Shown: piece after piece, positions 22,602 to 31,048 of the stretch
Layout: each line of letters opens with the position of its first letter
Numbering within the stretch: the first letter of the stretch is position 1
Assembly: GCA_023391095.1 (NCBI GenBank)
Contig: JAEWBN010000008.1
Location: forward strand, 1-40,746
Source: Pseudomonadota bacterium
Lineage (GTDB): Bacteria; Pseudomonadota; Alphaproteobacteria; Rhizobiales; Devosiaceae
DNA length: 40,746 bases
Direction of reading: 5' to 3'
Translations under genes and position numbers: made by a program
Notes under the pieces: generated by a model
Database searches by the model: none
What the model was told of the DNA's origin: nothing
The model's input: only the letters and a program-made list of their open reading frames with translations

Positions 22602-23120
22602 ATGCCAGCGGACATAAAAAATGTCAACAAGGCTGACATAAATTTCGATCCAGCCCGCATAGCCGAGCTTCCGCTCGACATTATGGGCCTGTTTTTCTTC
22701 GCTTATCGGGACTTTACCGGCGATGCCGATGCGCTGCTTGACCGGCAGGGATTCGGCCGCGCGCATCACCGTGTGCTGTATTTCGTCAACTTGAGGCCCG
22801 GCATGCCGGTGGCCGACCTGCTCGACATTCTCAAGATCACCAAGCAGAGCCTCGCCCGTGTCCTGCGCCAGTTGATCGACAACGGCTATATCGAGCAGCG
22901 CACCGGCCGCACCGACCGGCGCCAGCGGCTCCTTTTTGCCACCACCAAGGGCGAAGAGTTCTTTGCCAACCTCTCGGCAACGCAGGCGAGCCGCATCAAT
23001 GCCTCGATCGCCGCCCTGCCCTCGGATGCCGCGGGCCATATCAGGCGCTTCCTGGTCGGCATGGTGGACCCCGAAGACCGCACCACGCTTGACCGGTTGC
23101 GCCTGACCGAAAAGCTCTAG
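22602..23120 (+). CDS. MarR-family regulator, PetP-like
   Basis: The 172-residue protein has a MarR winged helix with V-A-D-L-L-D-I-L-K-I-T-K-Q-S-L-A-R-V-L as helix-turn-helix and R-T-G-R-T-D-R-R-Q-R-L-L-F as wing. The preceding G-F-G-R-A-H-H-R-V-L-Y-F-V is typical of the PetP subgroup known from Rhodobacter. The ATG at 22602 has GGAGGGAA directly upstream. It is divergent from ilvE. The petR response regulator often found with petP is not here. Its 3' end overlaps the convergent proC by 4 bases. Confidence 0.88.
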   Translation: MPADIKNVNKADINFDPARIAELPLDIMGLFFFAYRDFTGDADALLDRQGFGRAHHRVLYFVNLRPGMPVADLLDILKITKQSLARVLRQLIDNGYIEQRTGRTDRRQRLLFATTKGEEFFANLSATQASRINASIAALPSDAAGHIRRFLVGMVDPEDRTTLDRLRLTEKL

Positions 23121-23938
23121 CCCCGGCCCAGTTCCTCGCTGCGCTTGCGCGCCGCGTCCACCGCCCGCTCCATCAGCGGGCTAAGCCCGTCATCGGCCAT
23201 CAGCACGGCCAGCGCCGCCGCTGTCGTGCCATTGGGCGAGGTGACATTCTGCCGAAGCACCGAGGCAGGCGCCGGATCGGCCTCCATCAATGCCGCCGAA
23301 CCGATCACGGTCTGCCGCGCCAGCTGCATGGCCACGTGTTCGGGCAGGCCCTGCGCGGTTCCGGCTGCGGCCAATGCCTCTACCAGGTTGAACACATAGG
23401 CGGGGCCGGAACCGGAAACGGCCGTCACCGCGTCGAGATCGGTCTCCCGGTCGAACCAGGCCACCTGCCCGGCCGCCGCCAAAAGACTGTTCGCCACGTC
23501 GCGGTCGGCCGCATCGACATTGGGGCCTGCGACCGCGCCGGTAATACCCTTGCCGATCTGGGCCGGCGTATTGGGCATGCTGCGGATGACCCGCGCGGTG
23601 CCGAGGCCCGCGCTCAGCCGCGCAATGGAAATGCCGGCGGCAATCGAAACGACCAGCGTATGGGCTCCCATGGCGGGCGCGATCTGCTCCATCACCGGGT
23701 CGATGATCTGCGGCTTGACCGCCAGCACCAGCACATTGGGCTGCAGCCCCACCGCCTCGGCATGGATCACGAGGCCATAGTCGTCGGCCAGTTCCTTGGC
23801 GGCCTCACCGGGCACCGGATCGACCAGCACCAGATTGCTGGGCGAAAGGCCGGCATCGAGCCAGCCGCGGGCCAGCGCCACGCCCATCTTGCCGGCGCCC
23901 ACCAGCATGACGGGTCCGATGGAGCGAAGATTGGTCAT
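23117..23938 (-). CDS. proC: Pyrroline-5-carboxylate reductase
   Basis: ProC reduces pyrroline-5-carboxylate to proline with NAD(P)H. The 273-residue protein has the nucleotide loop V-G-A-G-K-M-G near residue 12. R-S-M-P-N-T-P-A-Q-I-G-K-G follows, then the signature A-V-S-G-S-G-P-A-Y and a C-terminal T-S-P-N-G-T-T. The ATG at 23938 has GGGAGG 7 bases upstream and is preferred over an in-frame ATG at 23980. It follows the YbjN gene on the same strand by 82 bases, a pairing common in this order. Confidence 0.95.
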   Translation of the reverse strand: MTNLRSIGPVMLVGAGKMGVALARGWLDAGLSPSNLVLVDPVPGEAAKELADDYGLVIHAEAVGLQPNVLVLAVKPQIIDPVMEQIAPAMGAHTLVVSIAAGISIARLSAGLGTARVIRSMPNTPAQIGKGITGAVAGPNVDAADRDVANSLLAAAGQVAWFDRETDLDAVTAVSGSGPAYVFNLVEALAAAGTAQGLPEHVAMQLARQTVIGSAALMEADPAPASVLRQNVTSPNGTTAAALAVLMADDGLSPLMERAVDAARKRSEELGRG

Positions 23939-24020
23939 TTGGATGGCCTCCCTTTGGGTCTGTGCATTGGCCACAGACATGCATCAGCAGAGCACAGGAA
24001 TGCAATCGGAAGAAGGCGGC

Positions 24021-24521
24021 TCAGGCTTCGCCGACGGTCTCGAACATCACGTGGCTGAGCGCATCGGCGGCCGACTTGCCGGCCCAGACCACGAACTGGA
24101 ACGCCTGGTAATAGAGGTCGCAGCTGTCGGTGGCCGAGCGCAGCAGCGCCTCGCATTGCTGCGGCGACACATCGGCGCCGCCCGTAAGCAGGTGCGAATT
24201 GCGGAACAGCACCACGCCTTCCTTGTTCCAGATGTCGAAGTGGCCGATCCACAGCTGCTCGTTGATGAGGCTGATCAGCTGCTTGATCTCGTTGCGCCGC
24301 CCGTCGGGCACCTTGAGGTCGAAGGCGCAGGCGATATGGAGGCTTTCGAGGTCTTCCATCCAGTTGAACGAGACGTGGTAGTCGCTCCACCCGCCCCGCA
24401 CCGAAATCGAGATTTCGTCGGCATCCTGGCGCTCGAAGGTCCAGTCATTGATCGAGGCGATATGTTCGACGAGATCCACCGGATGGGAGGTGCGATCGGG
24501 CTCGAATTCAATCAGAGACAT
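24021..24521 (-). CDS. YbjN domain protein
   Basis: The 166-residue acidic protein belongs to the YbjN family. It has F-E-R-Q-D-A-D-E-I-S-I-S-V and W-S-D-Y-H-V-S-F-N-W, followed by L-I-N-E-Q-L-W-I-G-H-F-D-I-W. The fold resembles type III secretion chaperones; members influence motility and stress traits, but the molecular role is unsettled. It lies just upstream of proC. A CtrA-type box is found 200 bases upstream of the start, in an unusually long gap. Confidence 0.88.
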   Translation of the reverse strand: MSLIEFEPDRTSHPVDLVEHIASINDWTFERQDADEISISVRGGWSDYHVSFNWMEDLESLHIACAFDLKVPDGRRNEIKQLISLINEQLWIGHFDIWNKEGVVLFRNSHLLTGGADVSPQQCEALLRSATDSCDLYYQAFQFVVWAGKSAADALSHVMFETVGEA

Positions 24522-24720
24522 GAACGGTTCCGTGCCTTTTGGGCGCTGGGGGTAGAAGGCAGCCGAAACCGCCAAGGACCTGGGTGGAAACACGCTTGCG
24601 CCGCCGCAGCAGCTTACGAATCGTCCTCCTGAACAAACCGTACACCGCGCCACTGATTCAGGGGACGCGACCGGAGGAAGGACAGCCAATCTCTTGTGGA
24701 AGATGGTTGAGCCCACATGG

Positions 24721-24736
24721 TTAACAAGGCGTTAAC
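24721..24736. promoter_or_regulatory. Candidate CtrA-binding box
   Basis: TTAA-CAAGGCG-TTAAC matches exactly the TTAA-N7-TTAAC site of CtrA, the cell-cycle master regulator of alphaproteobacteria. It sits in the 258-base gap between the GNAT and YbjN genes, 200-215 bases upstream of the YbjN start. The rest of that gap shows nothing else recognisable. Confidence 0.5.
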
Positions 24737-24779
24737 GCCGGGCGCTTATGCACTGCTGCATGTTTCGCCTTGGGACGGT

Positions 24780-25259
24780 TCAGCCCGTCCCGAGCGCCAG
24801 ATGAAAGCGCGTATAGCGCTCGAACCGCTCCACCGGGACAAAGCCCGCCCGCTGCAAAAGACGCACGCTGCGGCCGTTGCCGTGCGAAACCCCGGCATAA
24901 AGATCGCTGGCGCCCAGTTGGCGCGCCACCTCGCACAGAGCCCAAAGACTGGCCAGCGCAAACCCCTGCCCCGTGGCCGCTTCCGCCAGCCAGTAGCCCA
25001 GGCTATAGCGTGGCGGGTCCACCGCGATGAGGTCGATGCGGCCGATCAACTGCCCATGGCGCACAATGCCGAAACGGCGATGGGGTCCATCGGCGTCCAG
25101 TTCGGCGGCAATCTCGGCAGGCGAGGCCGCCACTTCAGTGGCGAAGTCGCCATGTGCGGTGAGATGGGCGCGATTGGCGGCCATCAGCGCGTGGAGCGCA
25201 ACGGCATCCGAGCCGCGAAGTGGCCGGAGCACGAGCCCTTCGATTGGGGTGGCGATCAC
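24780..25259 (-). CDS. GNAT-family N-acetyltransferase
   Basis: The 159-residue protein follows the GNAT pattern: L-V-L-R-P-L-R-G-S-D at the start, Y-S-L-G-Y-W-L-A-E-A-A-T-G-Q-G-F-A (acetyl-CoA loop region) and N-G-R-S-V-R-L-L-Q-R-A-G-F. This is the RimJ/RimL-like branch that acetylates protein N termini or small amines; the substrate is unknown. Translation appears to start at a GTG (25257-25259), only 18 bases after the ubiK stop, so the two probably share a transcript. Confidence 0.87.
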   Translation of the reverse strand: MIATPIEGLVLRPLRGSDAVALHALMAANRAHLTAHGDFATEVAASPAEIAAELDADGPHRRFGIVRHGQLIGRIDLIAVDPPRYSLGYWLAEAATGQGFALASLWALCEVARQLGASDLYAGVSHGNGRSVRLLQRAGFVPVERFERYTRFHLALGTG

Positions 25260-25277
25260 CCGGCGGGGTGCCGGCGA

Positions 25278-25532
25278 TCAGGCCGCGGGCGTGCTCGTGC
25301 CGCGCAGGGCCGCGATTTCCTTGCGCAGCGCGTCGATTTCTTCGCCCTGCACCTGCACCAACTCGCGCAGCGCGTCGAAATCCTCGCGCTTGACCAGTTC
25401 CATGTCATTGACGATGCGCTGGGCCTGCGACTTGACCACGGTTTCGACCTCGCGGCGCACGCCGTCGGCCACGCCTGCAGCTTCGTTCATCACCCGGCCG
25501 AGGCCGTCAAAGATCCGGTTGTTCTGGTTCAT
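25278..25532 (-). CDS. ubiK: Accessory factor UbiK family protein
   Basis: This 84-residue helical protein has a first amphipathic helix (I-F-D-G-L-G-R-V-M-N-E-A-A-G) and the conserved V-K-R-E-D-F-D-A-L-R-E-L-V. A C-terminal trimerising coiled coil (E-E-I-D-A-L-R-K-E-I-A-A-L) follows. This is the BMFP/UbiK family, which helps late ubiquinone synthesis with UbiJ in enterobacteria. In related genomes ubiK often lies next to lgt; here lgt is 7 kb away, with the catalase, wall and efflux genes in between. Confidence 0.9.
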   Translation of the reverse strand: MNQNNRIFDGLGRVMNEAAGVADGVRREVETVVKSQAQRIVNDMELVKREDFDALRELVQVQGEEIDALRKEIAALRGTSTPAA

Positions 25533-25610
25533 TGCGCCGATCCGTTTCGCGAAAGTGTTCTTCGCCCAATATGTAGGGCAGTGCCGCTGGCTTGACCAGT
25601 GTGGCTGATT

Positions 25611-25642
25611 GGCGATGGGCCGGCAATAACCGGCCCATCGCC
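25611..25642 (-). terminator. Strong hairpin behind the catalase gene
   Basis: A perfect 13-bp stem GGCGATGGGCCGG / CCGGCCCATCGCC has a 6-base loop (CAATAA). It starts 10 bases after the catalase stop on the minus strand. No long T-run follows, so it may act as a terminator or protect the 3' end. It also insulates ubiK downstream. Confidence 0.7.
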
Positions 25643-25651
25643 ACTAATCGG

Positions 25652-27793
25652 TCAGGCCAGATCGCGCACCTTCGGTTCGCGCGCCCAATGGCGCACCGGA
25701 CCGACCGCGACCAGCTCTTCCCACGGCACCACGCCCTCGTCCTTTTCGACATTGGCCTTGTCGAGCAGGATCTGCGTGCCCTTGCAGTGGCCGATGGTCT
25801 TGCAATGGGCGAAGGCATCGGCAAACCACTGGATCGCCGCGGCATTCCTGGTCAGCTTCTCGGCCGCATCGGGCATCAGCACCGAGGCAATGGCGTCGAA
25901 CACGACAGAGGGCGCGCCGTCCAGCTTTTCGTCGGCCTTGAGCGTGCCGCCCTTGACCGGAATACCGCCGACCTTGGGCGCCACCAGCTTGACCGTGCCG
26001 CCGGCCGCTTCGATTTCGGCCTTGAGCGTGTCGATGCTGGCCTTGTCCGACCCCTCGGCAAAGAGAATGCCGACCTTGCGACCCTGGAAGGTATTTTTCG
26101 CCTGCTTCTGGATCGAGAGCTTGTCGGAGGGTTCCATCTCGACCGGCTCGCGCGCCGCCTTGGCCTTTTCCGGCAGCTTCATGGCGAGGCCATCGGCCGC
26201 CCGCTTGGCCAGGCGCTCATCGACATTGCGCAGCCGCGACATGACGCGATTGCGCACGTGCTCGAGGCTGACCTTGGACAGCTCGAACACGATAGCGCTG
26301 GCAAGGTGGGCCTGCTCGTTTTCGGTCTGGCTTCGGAAGAACAGCCGCGCCTGGATGTAGTGGTCGGCGAACAATTCCGCCCGCACCCGCACCTTTTCGG
26401 TCGGATCGTTGCGTTCGCCGTTTTCGCGGAGCGAAGTGAAGCCGGTGTCGAGGCTTGCTCGGGGCCCGGTATCCTCGCCCGCTTCATTGAGGCTATTGGG
26501 CTCGTAATTGGCCCGCCCCTTGGGCACCAGCGTCTGCATCATCCCGTCACGCTGGAAATTGTGGAACGGGCACTTGGGCGCGTTGATCGGGATCTGGTGG
26601 AAATTGGTCGTCCCCAGCCGCGATTTCTGCGTGTCGAGATAGGAAAAGAGCCGCCCCTGCAGCAGCGGGTCATTGGAGAAGTCCACGCCCGGAATGACAT
26701 TGGACGGCAGGAACGCCACCTGCTCGGTCTCGGCAAAGAAATTGTCGACATTGCGGTTGAGCGTCATCCGCCCGATGATCTCGACCGGCACCATCTCCTC
26801 GGGGATCAGCTTCGTCGCGTCGAGCACATCGAAGGGCAGCGTCTCGGCAAAGGCCTCGTCGAAGACCTGCACCCCAAAATCCCACTGGGGGAAGTCGCCC
26901 TTGTCGATGGATTCGAAAAGGTCGCGGCGGTGGAAATCGGGGTCCGCGCCGGCAATCTTGACCGCTTCGTCCCAGGTCGTGGACTCGATGCCCAGCACCG
27001 GCTTCCAGTGGAACTTGACGAACTTGCCCTCGCCCTTGGCATTGACCAGGCGGAAGGTGTGGACGCCAAAGCCCTCGATCATCCGCAACGAGCGCGGAAT
27101 GCCGCGGTCGGACATGGCCCACATGATCATGTGCATGGTTTCGGGCATGAGCCCGACGAAATCCCAGAACGTATCATGCGCCGACGCCGCCTGCGGATAG
27201 CCGCGATCGGCCTCCATCTTCACCGAATGGACGAGATCCGGAAACTTCATCGCATCCTGGATAAAGAAGACCGGGATATTGTTGGCCACAAGGTCCCAGT
27301 TGCCCTCTTCGGTATAGAACTTGGTCGCAAATCCGCGCACGTCGCGCGGCGTGTCGATGGAGCCCGCGCCACCCGCCACCGTCGAAAAGCGCACGAAAAC
27401 CGGGCAGCTATTGCCCGCCTTGCCGAAGAGCTTGGCCCTGGTCAGCTCAGGGATGGCCTTGGTCACCTCGAACACGCCATGCGCACCCGAGCCGCGCGCA
27501 TGCACGATGCGTTCGGGAATGCGCTCATGGTCGAAGTGGAAGATTTTCTCGCGCAGCACGAAATCTTCGAGCAGCGTCGGCCCGCGCTCGCCGGCCTTGA
27601 GGCTGTTCTGGTTGTCCGAAATCCGGTGCCCGAAATTGTCGGTGAGATAGGCGGACGGATCGGCTTTGCCCGAAGCCTGCTGCTGGGTTTCCCCTGCATT
27701 GCCCAGCTTGGTATCGGGCTTGGCCATGCCCTCGCCGGGGCTGTGGTCGTGAAGGCTGTTGATCGTGGATGGCGACTTTGTCATGTCTGGCAT
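25652..27793 (-). CDS. katE: Large-subunit catalase (HPII/KatE type)
   Basis: This heme enzyme breaks down hydrogen peroxide. At 713 residues it belongs to the large-subunit clade, with a C-terminal flavodoxin/DJ-1-like domain (from about residue 560; G-R-K-V-G-I-L-F-A-E-G-S-D). The catalytic His is H98 in I-V-H-A-R-G, the distal Asn is in L-V-A-N-N-I-P-V-F-F, and the heme-ligand Tyr is in R-L-F-S-Y-L-D-T-Q. The ATG at 27793 has GGGAGGAAG directly upstream and is preferred over longer frames. It is monocistronic with a strong hairpin behind it. No OxyR site was recognised. Confidence 0.95.
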   Translation of the reverse strand: MPDMTKSPSTINSLHDHSPGEGMAKPDTKLGNAGETQQQASGKADPSAYLTDNFGHRISDNQNSLKAGERGPTLLEDFVLREKIFHFDHERIPERIVHARGSGAHGVFEVTKAIPELTRAKLFGKAGNSCPVFVRFSTVAGGAGSIDTPRDVRGFATKFYTEEGNWDLVANNIPVFFIQDAMKFPDLVHSVKMEADRGYPQAASAHDTFWDFVGLMPETMHMIMWAMSDRGIPRSLRMIEGFGVHTFRLVNAKGEGKFVKFHWKPVLGIESTTWDEAVKIAGADPDFHRRDLFESIDKGDFPQWDFGVQVFDEAFAETLPFDVLDATKLIPEEMVPVEIIGRMTLNRNVDNFFAETEQVAFLPSNVIPGVDFSNDPLLQGRLFSYLDTQKSRLGTTNFHQIPINAPKCPFHNFQRDGMMQTLVPKGRANYEPNSLNEAGEDTGPRASLDTGFTSLRENGERNDPTEKVRVRAELFADHYIQARLFFRSQTENEQAHLASAIVFELSKVSLEHVRNRVMSRLRNVDERLAKRAADGLAMKLPEKAKAAREPVEMEPSDKLSIQKQAKNTFQGRKVGILFAEGSDKASIDTLKAEIEAAGGTVKLVAPKVGGIPVKGGTLKADEKLDGAPSVVFDAIASVLMPDAAEKLTRNAAAIQWFADAFAHCKTIGHCKGTQILLDKANVEKDEGVVPWEELVAVGPVRHWAREPKVRDLA

Positions 27794-27902
27794 GACTTCC
27801 TCCCGGGACGCTTGCAATGGCAGCGGCCCATGATTGGACCACCACCAAGCAACAACGCCCGCCCAGTCTGCCGCGTTCCCGGCAGGGCTGGGCTCCCCGG
27901 CC

Positions 27903-28592
27903 CTAAACGACCAGAAGCGGCGATCCGCTCCGCACATTATCATGGAGGTGGATGATGTCCTGCGGCAGGAGGCGCACGCAGCCACTCGAAATGGCCTGGC
28001 CGATGGTGCGTTCATCCGGATTGCCGTGGATGCGGTATAGCGTGTCTACATTGCCCTGATGGATATAGAGCGCCCGCGGCCCCATGGGATTATCCGGACC
28101 CGGCTCCATGCCATAGCGGTATCTTTCGAGTTCGGGATGCCGCTTGATCATGTCGGACGGCGGCGTCCAGCGCGGCCATTCGCGCTTGTAGGCAATATGC
28201 GCCCGGCCCGACCAGGCAAAGCCCGAGGCGCCGATGCCCACGCCATAGCGCGTGGCCATGCCATCGTCGCGCACGTGGTAGAGAAGGCGCTCGCTCGTAT
28301 CCACCACGACACTGCCCGCCGGCTCACCCGTCGGGTTCGGCACATCCTGCCGCCAGTATTTTTCGGGCACCAGCGCCATGTTGGACGCGCGGATGGGGAA
28401 GCGGTCATCGGTCACCGCGCCATACATGGCGGCCACATGGTCGGGCACGCTGCGCGGCCGCTGGGTTGTCTCCGAGGCCGGCCTTGCCACCGGCCCGGCC
28501 GTGGTGGAACAGCCGGCCAGCGCCGTGGCCACGAGGGCCGCGGAGCCGAACAGCATATGGCGGCGGTTGATGGGCGCATTTGTCAGCGTCAT
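27903..28592 (-). CDS. L,D-transpeptidase (YkuD domain), lipoprotein-like
   Basis: The enzyme likely forms 3-3 peptidoglycan cross-links or attaches proteins to the wall. The 229 residues begin with R-R-H-M-L-F-G (weakly Tat-like), a hydrophobic stretch and a lipobox L-A-G-C at 25-28, so it is probably lipid-anchored. The YkuD active site is H-G (188-190) with S-S-G-C-V-R-L, the catalytic Cys at 205. It follows a penicillin-binding protein gene by 15 bases, linking D,D- and L,D-transpeptidation in one transcript. Confidence 0.92.
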   Translation of the reverse strand: MTLTNAPINRRHMLFGSAALVATALAGCSTTAGPVARPASETTQRPRSVPDHVAAMYGAVTDDRFPIRASNMALVPEKYWRQDVPNPTGEPAGSVVVDTSERLLYHVRDDGMATRYGVGIGASGFAWSGRAHIAYKREWPRWTPPSDMIKRHPELERYRYGMEPGPDNPMGPRALYIHQGNVDTLYRIHGNPDERTIGQAISSGCVRLLPQDIIHLHDNVRSGSPLLVV

Positions 28593-28607
28593 GGGGTCTT
28601 CTTTCGA

Positions 28608-30386
28608 TCAAGTTGCATTCTGGGAGGCAGCGCCGGCGGCCAGCTCGGCGCGGGAAAAATTGGTCCATTCACCCGGCAGGACGCCGAGCATCGGGGCGAT
28701 CCGCGCCACCACGCGCCCGGTGATGTCCCCGGCATTGTAGGCCGCCGTGCGGCCGACACCGGCCCGCTCCGGCTTGGGCTCATCCACCATGACCAGCATG
28801 GCAAAGCGCGGCGCATCGAGTGGAAAGACAGAGGAGAAAAAGGTGGTCACCGACTCGCTCGAATAGCGCCCATTGACCACCTTTTCGGCCGTGCCGGTCT
28901 TGCCGCCGATACGGTAGCCGCGGGCCAGCGCGTCAGCCCGGCGGGCCGAGCCTTCAAGCGCATTGAGCCGCAAGAGGTAGCGCATCTGAAGGCTCGTGCT
29001 GTCGCTGATCACCTTGGCGCCGGCTTTTGCCTTGCCTGACATCCCCTCGCCGCGCGACAGCGTCGGCTCCCCGCGCAGCAGCGTCGGCTCGACAAGGTAG
29101 CCGCCATTGACCAACGCGGCCGTAGCGCGCAGCACCTGCAGGGGCGTGACGCTCAGCCCATGGCCGAAGGACATGGTGGCCGCCGCGACTTCCGAAAGCG
29201 TCTGGGGCACGACGGGCGCGGTCTTTTCCGGCAATTCCAAGGCGGGCGCCGCGTCAAATCCGAGGCGACTAAGAAAGCTGCGGAACGCCTCCTTGCCCAT
29301 GGCCTCGACAATGCGCACCGTGCCGATATTGGAGGAATAGACCAGCACTTCGGGCACGCTCAGCATGCGGTGCTTGCCGTAATAGTCCGATATCGCATGC
29401 CGCCCGAAACGCACCGGCGTGCGGGCATCCACCCGGTCGTCCAGCGTCACCGCACCGGCATCGAGCGCCCCGGCAATGGTCAGCGGCTTAAAGATCGAGG
29501 CCGGCTCGAACTTGCCGGCGGTGATCCGGTTGAACCGCCCTTCTTCCAGCATGGAGGCCGGCACGTTGGGATCGAAATCGGGCAGCGACACCAGCGCCAG
29601 CACTTCGTCCGAATGCACATCCACCACCGCCCCGGCCGCCGCCACGGCCCCGTAGCGGGTCAGCGCATCGGCCAGTTCGCCATGCAGGACATGCTGCACG
29701 CGCATGTCGATGGACAGATGCACCGGCTCCAGCACGGCACCCCGCGCGAGCCCGATAGAATGGAGCAGCCGCAGGTCATAAAGGTCGTCGATATGGGTTT
29801 CGATGCCGGCAACGCCCGCATTGTCCACATTGACCGCGCCCAGCACATGCGCGGCCTGGTTGAAACCGGGATAGAAGCGCCGTGTTTCCGTCAGAAAGTC
29901 GAGGCCCGGAATTCCGGCCCGCATGATCTGCGTGCGGACCTGCGGGGTCAGCTCACGCGCAACCCAGGCAAAGCCGCCATCGCCCGAAAGCCGCTGGCGC
30001 AGGCGCGCCGGATCCAGTTCCGGCAGCACCGCCACGACGGCGTCCACCGCCTCCTCCACATCCAGGATGTTGCGCGGCTCGGCAAACAGCGAAGGCACGC
30101 GAATGTCGAGCGCCATGGTGACGCCATTCCGGTCCAGAATGGCCGGACGAGAAGCCAATGTTGCGTTCAGCACCGTGCCGTCTACGCTGACCGGCGCGGC
30201 ACTCACCCCGAACCAGACCAGCCGGCCCATGACCACCGCCACGAAAAATGCGATGGCCCACAGCGAAATCACCAGCCGGCGCTGCGTCACGTCCAGCCGC
30301 GCCTTGCGCGCGCCGATGAGCTGGATCGCAGCCGCAGGCGCGGATGCGTCTTGCCCGGCGGGGCTTTGTGAGGGATGAAAAGACAA
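28608..30386 (-). CDS. Penicillin-binding protein 2 / FtsI-family transpeptidase
   Basis: A class B PBP of 592 residues: a cytoplasmic tail, one membrane helix (about 38-60), a dimerisation domain beginning R-P-A-I-L-D-R-N-G, then the transpeptidase domain. The three active motifs are S297-I-F-K300, S351-S-N353 and K496-T-G498. It cross-links peptidoglycan and would be inhibited by beta-lactams. The motif E-P-A-S-I-F-K departs from the usual E-P-G-S-T-F-K. A short duplicated R-G-E-P-T-L-type segment lies near 438-447. No mraY/mur/fts genes flank it, so it is probably an extra copy beside the division-cluster ftsI. An L,D-transpeptidase follows 15 bases later. Confidence 0.9.
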   Translation of the reverse strand: MSFHPSQSPAGQDASAPAAAIQLIGARKARLDVTQRRLVISLWAIAFFVAVVMGRLVWFGVSAAPVSVDGTVLNATLASRPAILDRNGVTMALDIRVPSLFAEPRNILDVEEAVDAVVAVLPELDPARLRQRLSGDGGFAWVARELTPQVRTQIMRAGIPGLDFLTETRRFYPGFNQAAHVLGAVNVDNAGVAGIETHIDDLYDLRLLHSIGLARGAVLEPVHLSIDMRVQHVLHGELADALTRYGAVAAAGAVVDVHSDEVLALVSLPDFDPNVPASMLEEGRFNRITAGKFEPASIFKPLTIAGALDAGAVTLDDRVDARTPVRFGRHAISDYYGKHRMLSVPEVLVYSSNIGTVRIVEAMGKEAFRSFLSRLGFDAAPALELPEKTAPVVPQTLSEVAAATMSFGHGLSVTPLQVLRATAALVNGGYLVEPTLLRGEPTLSRGEGMSGKAKAGAKVISDSTSLQMRYLLRLNALEGSARRADALARGYRIGGKTGTAEKVVNGRYSSESVTTFFSSVFPLDAPRFAMLVMVDEPKPERAGVGRTAAYNAGDITGRVVARIAPMLGVLPGEWTNFSRAELAAGAASQNAT

Positions 30387-30470
30387 GATGATGCACGGCC
30401 CGGCTACCGGACCGCCCCAAAAATTGCGTCAGCATGGCGTGTCACGAATAGTAAGCATGCCGATTATCAG

Positions 30471-30489
30471 TATACTTGTCAATTTGACA
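30471..30489 (+). promoter_or_regulatory. Promoter -10 and MarR-type operator before marR
   Basis: TATACT (30471-30476) is a good -10 element, and it is followed directly by the perfect palindrome TGTCAA-T-TTGACA (30477-30489). A repressor bound here would cover the transcription start. The site lies 14 bases before the GTG start of the MarR gene in the gap shared with the divergent PBP gene. MarR proteins commonly bind such palindromes and repress themselves. Confidence 0.65.
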
Positions 30490-30502
30490 GGGGATTGCAC
30501 AC

Positions 30503-30949
30503 GTGAACTTGAAAGCCATGCCCGGCCACTTGGCCCGCCGCTTCCATCAAGTCTCGACGGTTCTGTTCGACCTTCAGATGCGGGAAGCCGGACTGCCCCT
30601 GACGCCGGTGCAGTTTGCTGCCTTGCTGACGGTGCGGGACAATCCGGGGATCGACCAGGCAACGCTGGCCGGGCTTATCGCCTATGACCGCACCACCATC
30701 GGCGGCGTGGTCGACCGGCTGGTGGACAAGGGCTTCATCACCCGGGCCCCCAGCGACCTCGACCGGCGCGCCAAGCTCTTGACCCTCTCGGCAGCGGGAG
30801 ATGAGATCATCCGGCAGGCCGAGCCGCTGGTCACCACAGCCCAGGACCGCCTCGTCGCATCCCTCTCGGCCGACGAACGCGCCCAACTGGTTGCCCTCCT
30901 CGAAAAAGTCGTCAGCGACCTGGGCGACCTCAGCCGCTCCAACCGCTGA
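30503..30949 (+). CDS. MarR-family transcriptional regulator
   Basis: This is a 148-residue MarR protein. Helix-turn-helix residues D-Q-A-T-L-A-G-L-I-A-Y-D-R-T-T-I-G-G-V-V-D-R-L are followed by the wing S-D-L-D-R-R-A-K-L-L. It starts at GTG 30503, with AGGGGA 8 bases upstream; an ATG 15 bases later is possible. It precedes an MFS drug-type exporter by 99 bases on the same strand, the usual arrangement in which a MarR repressor senses a toxic compound and releases the pump gene. A palindromic operator is seen just upstream. Confidence 0.9.
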   Translation: MNLKAMPGHLARRFHQVSTVLFDLQMREAGLPLTPVQFAALLTVRDNPGIDQATLAGLIAYDRTTIGGVVDRLVDKGFITRAPSDLDRRAKLLTLSAAGDEIIRQAEPLVTTAQDRLVASLSADERAQLVALLEKVVSDLGDLSRSNR

Positions 30950-31048
30950 GCAGCCTAGGCACACCTGCTCAGCCCTCTTGCGCGTCTGCGCTGGTGGGCG
31001 CTAGCTCTCCCCCATCGGCAACATCCAGAACGCAAAGCCCGAGCCCCC

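Noticed and set aside
25592..27955. 787-codon open frame on the plus strand opposite katE
   Set aside because: It is the antisense shadow of a clear catalase with all active-site residues.
29160..30371. 403-codon open frame on the plus strand opposite the PBP gene
   Set aside because: Antisense shadow; His/Arg-rich composition and no start signal, while the PBP has all three catalytic motifs.
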